From contig CADCQC010000299.1 of the NCBI GenBank assembly GCA_902803455.1, positions 1 through 9,293 on the forward strand: a DNA stretch of 9,293 nucleotides, in the 5' to 3' direction. Shown here in pieces: positions 6,412 to 9,293 of this stretch. This DNA is from an uncultured Prevotellaceae bacterium (lineage in GTDB: Bacteria; Bacteroidota; Bacteroidia; Bacteroidales; Bacteroidaceae). Numbering within the stretch: the stretch's first letter is position 1; each line of letters begins with the position of its first letter. The position numbers and the translations under genes are program-made. The notes under the pieces are model-generated. The model worked only from the letters and a program-made list of their open reading frames with translations, made no database searches and was not told the DNA's origin.

Positions 6412-9219
6412 ATGAGACATTTAAGATTATTGTTCGCTTTCATTTCAGTTTGTATGGCGACCTACGTCTCTGCTGCCCGCTTTCAATTGGCTGGTATCAT
6501 ATATACCACCATCTCTGGCGATGAGCCGGCAGTCGCTGTCATAGGCTGGGATAACGAGTATTTTCTGAACCAATTGACTCCTTCAGATCCTACCATAGGT
6601 AATTTGGACGAAGATGAAATTGGTCCGACCAATTTGGTGCTGCCCCGTACGGTTATCTATGGAAATGTCACTTATAAGTTGAAAGTCATCGAAAACGATG
6701 CTTTCGCCAGCTGTGGCACTCTGAAGGAACTCACCATCCCCAATTCTGTGGTGTCGATCGGTAGCGGTGCTTTTCAAGATTGTGTCAACCTGAAGAAGGT
6801 GACGGTCCAGTGGACAGTGCCTCTAGCCATTGATGGGTCTGTCTTCAGTGGTGTCAACCTCTCAGGAGATGCAAGTAATCCTCAATCAGGCGTCGAGTTG
6901 TATGTCTTATCTGGCTATCAGGCTGTCTACAGTGCCGCTGAGGTGTGGAAGAATTTCAAGAATATTAAAGGATACGCAGACTACTCGGTGGCGATGGCCT
7001 TTAAGGATCCTGTGGTGAAAGCCATCTGCTTAAAATGGGATACCGACGGCGACGGAGAATTGACATACGATGAAGCCAGACAAGTCACCAATTTGGGAAA
7101 TGTCTTCCAAGGAAACACAGAGATTACAAGTTTCACAGAATTGAGATCATTCTCCGGTGTGAAATCGATTCCTGCATCCGCTTTCCGTGGATGTACCAGC
7201 CTTGAGGAGATCACCATGTCGAGCAATACGAGCACCATTGGTCAGGAGGCTTTCTCGGGCTGTACCTCACTCTCAAAGGTGACATTCCAGAATGCGCTGA
7301 CTACCATTGGCGACTATGCGTTCTTCGGGTGCTCCAGCCTTGCTGCTGTGATATTCCCACAGAATTTCACCTCCATCGGTGCCCATGCTTTCGACGGGTG
7401 TTCCAGCATCAAATCTTTCACCATTCCAGCTAAGGTGACAAAGATTGGTAATGGCGCTTTTGCCAACTGTACTGCTAACGAAAAACTGGAGGTGACCACT
7501 TCCAATACGAGTTTTAAGTCTAACGCCAACATGACTTATATCGTGACCTATGACAAGACTGAGTTCGTGGCTGTGGCTTGCGGTGCCGCTATCAGTTCTT
7601 TCACCATCCTGGCCGACGTGAAGACGATCCGTCCCTATGCGCTGGCTGGTGCGAAGACGATAGAGAAACTGAATCTCAACAATGTGGTGACGATTGGTGA
7701 AAACGCCTTTGAGGGAGCCTCAAGCCTAACCTCTGTCACCATCCCTTCCACCACCACCACCATTGGCAACCATGCCTTTGCCGATTGTGAGAGTCTCTAT
7801 ACCCTCAAGATTCCTACCTCCGTCACCAGTATCGGTGTCAGTGCTTTTGACGGTGTGGCCAAGGGTATCCGCACACAGGTGGAGTGGGCTTCTCCTCTTG
7901 CCATCGCTGATGGCACTTTCGCTAATGCGATCCCAGTCTCCAATGGAGAGATCACTGGTCGCCTGTTCGTGCCAGAAGGAACGAAAGACCTCTATGCCGC
8001 TGCCCAGGGATGGAAATGGTTTAACTTCTTCTATGAGGGAACCATTGCCGACTATGCCGCCAATATCATCAATTTCGCTGATGCCAATGTGGCTGCCATC
8101 TGTGTGGCTTCCTTCGATGCAGACAACGATGGATATGTGACTTATGACGAGGCTGCTGCCGTGACGGCTATCGATAATCAGTTCCAAGGTGCTGAAATCA
8201 CCACCTTTGAGGAACTCAAGTACTTCACTGGTCTGACATCCATCGGCGACAATGCCTTCTCAGCATGTGAATCGCTTACATCGGTTACAGTCCCGTCTAA
8301 ACTGAGTGAACTTGGAAACAATGTTTTTTCGGGCTGTACTTCCCTCTCCTCATTTATCATCGCAGACGGTCATCCCTGCTTTTCCTGTATTAACGGCGCT
8401 TTAATCAGCCTCAGGGAAAAGAAACTGGTTTTCTTTCCTTTTGATAAAACAATCCGTTCTTATCAGGTCCCGGAAAATGTGAATGTGATCGGTGAGGAAG
8501 CGTTTGCAAACAGAACGCATCTGGAGGAAATTCACCTTCCTGATTCAGTTTCGGCGATTGAAGCAAAAGCCTTTTACGGTTGCAAGGCACTGAAAGCTAT
8601 TACAATTCCTGATTCAGTCAGAAGTATAGGAAGCAACGCTTTCCACAGCTGTTCAAATCTGAAGACAGCCGTTTTGCCTTCCGGGCTGAAATTGATTGAC
8701 TATTCAGTATTCTACGCATGCAGCCTTCTTGAAACGGTCGTACTGCCCGAATCTGTCAGAATTATCTCGTCATGTGCGTTCAGCGGATGCGGATCACTGA
8801 CCGAAATAGTGTTTCCGGACGGACTGCTTGATATCGGAGACGCGGCCTTTGAAGGATGCAGATCTCTGGAAACTGTCAGGCTTCCCGATTCCCTGGAAAT
8901 ACTCGGAGCCCACGTCTTCGGATCCTGCATCATGCTTGACTCGGCTGTGCTGTCTGCCAGAATGAAGGAAATTCCCGCCCATGCTTTTACCCGCTGCGAA
9001 AACCTTAATCAGGTCATCATCCCTGAAGGAATTGAATCAATCCGGTCTGAAGCCTTTGAAAGCTGTGAAAATCTTCTGACCCTTCAGATTCCCGCCTCCG
9101 TGACAGAAATTGAACCGGATGCGTTTAATAACTGCCGTCATCTCATGCTGTTTGTTTATCCGGATTCCTATGCGTTGAATTATGCAAAAGATCAGGCTGT
9201 TCTTTATTCTGAAATCTGA
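6412..9219 (+). CDS. BspA-like LRR surface protein with two EF-hand modules; chimeric 3' third
   Basis: This is an exported 935-residue protein made mainly of BspA/LRR_5-type leucine-rich repeats of about 23 residues (pattern IPxSVxxIGxxAFxxCxxLxxV, about 23 copies); relatives act in adhesion to host proteins and other cells. A signal peptide (residues 1-21, ending TYVSA) precedes a short beta-rich domain and then repeats from about residue 93. Two 122-residue modules interrupt the repeats, each with a canonical EF-hand loop: Asp210-Asp212-Asp214-Glu216-Thr218-Glu221 and Asp569-Asp571-Asp573-Tyr575-Thr577-Glu580. From about residue 615 codon usage switches and the repeats become strictly 23 residues long, ending with a cap (VYPDSYALNYAK) usual in Firmicutes-type relatives. 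No type IX sorting tail, LPXTG motif or lipobox is visible, so surface attachment is unexplained. The ATG at 6412 precedes the signal peptide directly. No clear promoter was found. Confidence 0.88.
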   Translation: MRHLRLLFAFISVCMATYVSAARFQLAGIIYTTISGDEPAVAVIGWDNEYFLNQLTPSDPTIGNLDEDEIGPTNLVLPRTVIYGNVTYKLKVIENDAFASCGTLKELTIPNSVVSIGSGAFQDCVNLKKVTVQWTVPLAIDGSVFSGVNLSGDASNPQSGVELYVLSGYQAVYSAAEVWKNFKNIKGYADYSVAMAFKDPVVKAICLKWDTDGDGELTYDEARQVTNLGNVFQGNTEITSFTELRSFSGVKSIPASAFRGCTSLEEITMSSNTSTIGQEAFSGCTSLSKVTFQNALTTIGDYAFFGCSSLAAVIFPQNFTSIGAHAFDGCSSIKSFTIPAKVTKIGNGAFANCTANEKLEVTTSNTSFKSNANMTYIVTYDKTEFVAVACGAAISSFTILADVKTIRPYALAGAKTIEKLNLNNVVTIGENAFEGASSLTSVTIPSTTTTIGNHAFADCESLYTLKIPTSVTSIGVSAFDGVAKGIRTQVEWASPLAIADGTFANAIPVSNGEITGRLFVPEGTKDLYAAAQGWKWFNFFYEGTIADYAANIINFADANVAAICVASFDADNDGYVTYDEAAAVTAIDNQFQGAEITTFEELKYFTGLTSIGDNAFSACESLTSVTVPSKLSELGNNVFSGCTSLSSFIIADGHPCFSCINGALISLREKKLVFFPFDKTIRSYQVPENVNVIGEEAFANRTHLEEIHLPDSVSAIEAKAFYGCKALKAITIPDSVRSIGSNAFHSCSNLKTAVLPSGLKLIDYSVFYACSLLETVVLPESVRIISSCAFSGCGSLTEIVFPDGLLDIGDAAFEGCRSLETVRLPDSLEILGAHVFGSCIMLDSAVLSARMKEIPAHAFTRCENLNQVIIPEGIESIRSEAFESCENLLTLQIPASVTEIEPDAFNNCRHLMLFVYPDSYALNYAKDQAVLYSEI
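6805..7170 (+). repeat. EF-hand module 1 of the LRR protein (122 residues)
   Basis: This runs from VQWTVPLAI to GVKSI (residues 132-253). It contains a strand cap (LYVLSGYQAVY), a Trp-containing turn (VWKNF), the EF-hand DTDGDGELTYDEA and the trailer FQGNTEITSFTEL. It is homologous to the module at 7879-8244, with identical overall length. Such modules recur in Bacteroidales BspA-like proteins. Confidence 0.75.
7879..8244 (+). repeat. EF-hand module 2 of the LRR protein (122 residues)
   Basis: This is the second copy, from VEWASPLAI to GLTSI (residues 490-611), with the EF-hand DADNDGYVTYDEA and trailer FQGAEITTFEEL. It has diverged clearly from copy 1 in its first 60 residues but keeps the calcium ligands. 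It ends just before the change in codon usage. Confidence 0.75.
8245..8300 (+). other. Junction between Prevotella-like and foreign-looking parts of the LRR gene
   Basis: Upstream of this stretch the gene uses Glu GAG 18 and GAA 13 times, Gly mostly GGT/GGC and Arg often CGT/CGC. Downstream it uses GAA 22 and GAG 2 times, with many GGA glycine and AGA arginine codons. The reading frame and the LRR repeat phase continue without a break. The exact point cannot be fixed because it lies within a conserved repeat (AFSACESLTSV). Confidence 0.65.
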
Positions 9220-9293
9220 TCAGGGCGGAAAATCGCTATGCGGTTGACAAGAATAAACACGAAACTGAACTCCGGAAGCCAATTGCATAAAAA

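Noticed and set aside
7726..8187. A 153-codon minus-strand open frame antisense to the LRR gene
   Set aside because: It mirrors the repeats of the LRR protein on the other strand and has no homology features of its own.
9220..9293. Sequence after the LRR gene checked for a terminator or a new gene
   Set aside because: No hairpin with a T-run, no promoter and no convincing start codon were visible in these 74 bases.
1..9293. CRISPR arrays, tRNA or rRNA genes, insertion sequences, integrases or phage genes
   Set aside because: No direct repeats with spacers, cloverleaf-like sequence, transposase motif or terminal inverted repeats were found on either strand; the only repetition is the LRR and EF-hand coding repeats and the kinase pair.

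Overview
The window looks like chromosomal DNA of a Bacteroidales bacterium, most likely Prevotella or a close relative from a gut, rumen or oral community. Evidence for this: promoter -7 elements of the Bacteroidetes type TAnnTTTG (perfect at 2295-2302, 3674-3681 and 4252-4259), mostly weak Shine-Dalgarno sequences, a tandem pair of deoxynucleoside kinases, secreted cohesin/dockerin proteins, a C-terminal NGKKVVVK-type ending, and a BspA-like leucine-rich-repeat surface protein with EF-hand modules. The species call is inference; no rRNA or tRNA is present.

Layout. Positions 1-2021 are a minus-strand pair: an EamA/DMT-family membrane transporter (1113-2021) followed after one base by a copper-type P1B ATPase (1-1111, cut by the window edge). 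Positions 2022-2326 are a divergent intergenic region. Positions 2327-3587 hold two adjacent 207-residue deoxynucleoside kinases that are about 57 percent identical over their first 160 residues but differ at two predicted base-recognition positions. Positions 3736-6247 hold three secreted-protein genes: a small stand-alone dockerin protein, a cohesin-like plus dockerin protein, and a cohesin-like protein with a Prevotella-type C-terminus. A strong terminator closes this block at 6270-6316. Positions 6412-9219 encode a 935-residue BspA-like LRR protein with two EF-hand modules.

How they may work together. The kinases would salvage deoxynucleosides, possibly as a heterodimer as in Lactobacillus acidophilus. 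The three cohesin/dockerin genes and the LRR protein all encode exported proteins with calcium-loop motifs (dockerin or EF-hand), which suggests, as inference, a calcium-dependent cell-surface assembly. The ATPase and transporter form a separate metal/metabolite efflux unit.

The most notable anomaly is inside the LRR gene. From about position 8250 to its stop, codon usage and repeat style change sharply (Glu GAA:GAG goes from 13:18 to 22:2), and the C-terminal cap looks like that of Firmicutes-type BspA proteins. The gene is therefore a chimera, either made by recombination between LRR repeats or an assembly join between two organisms.
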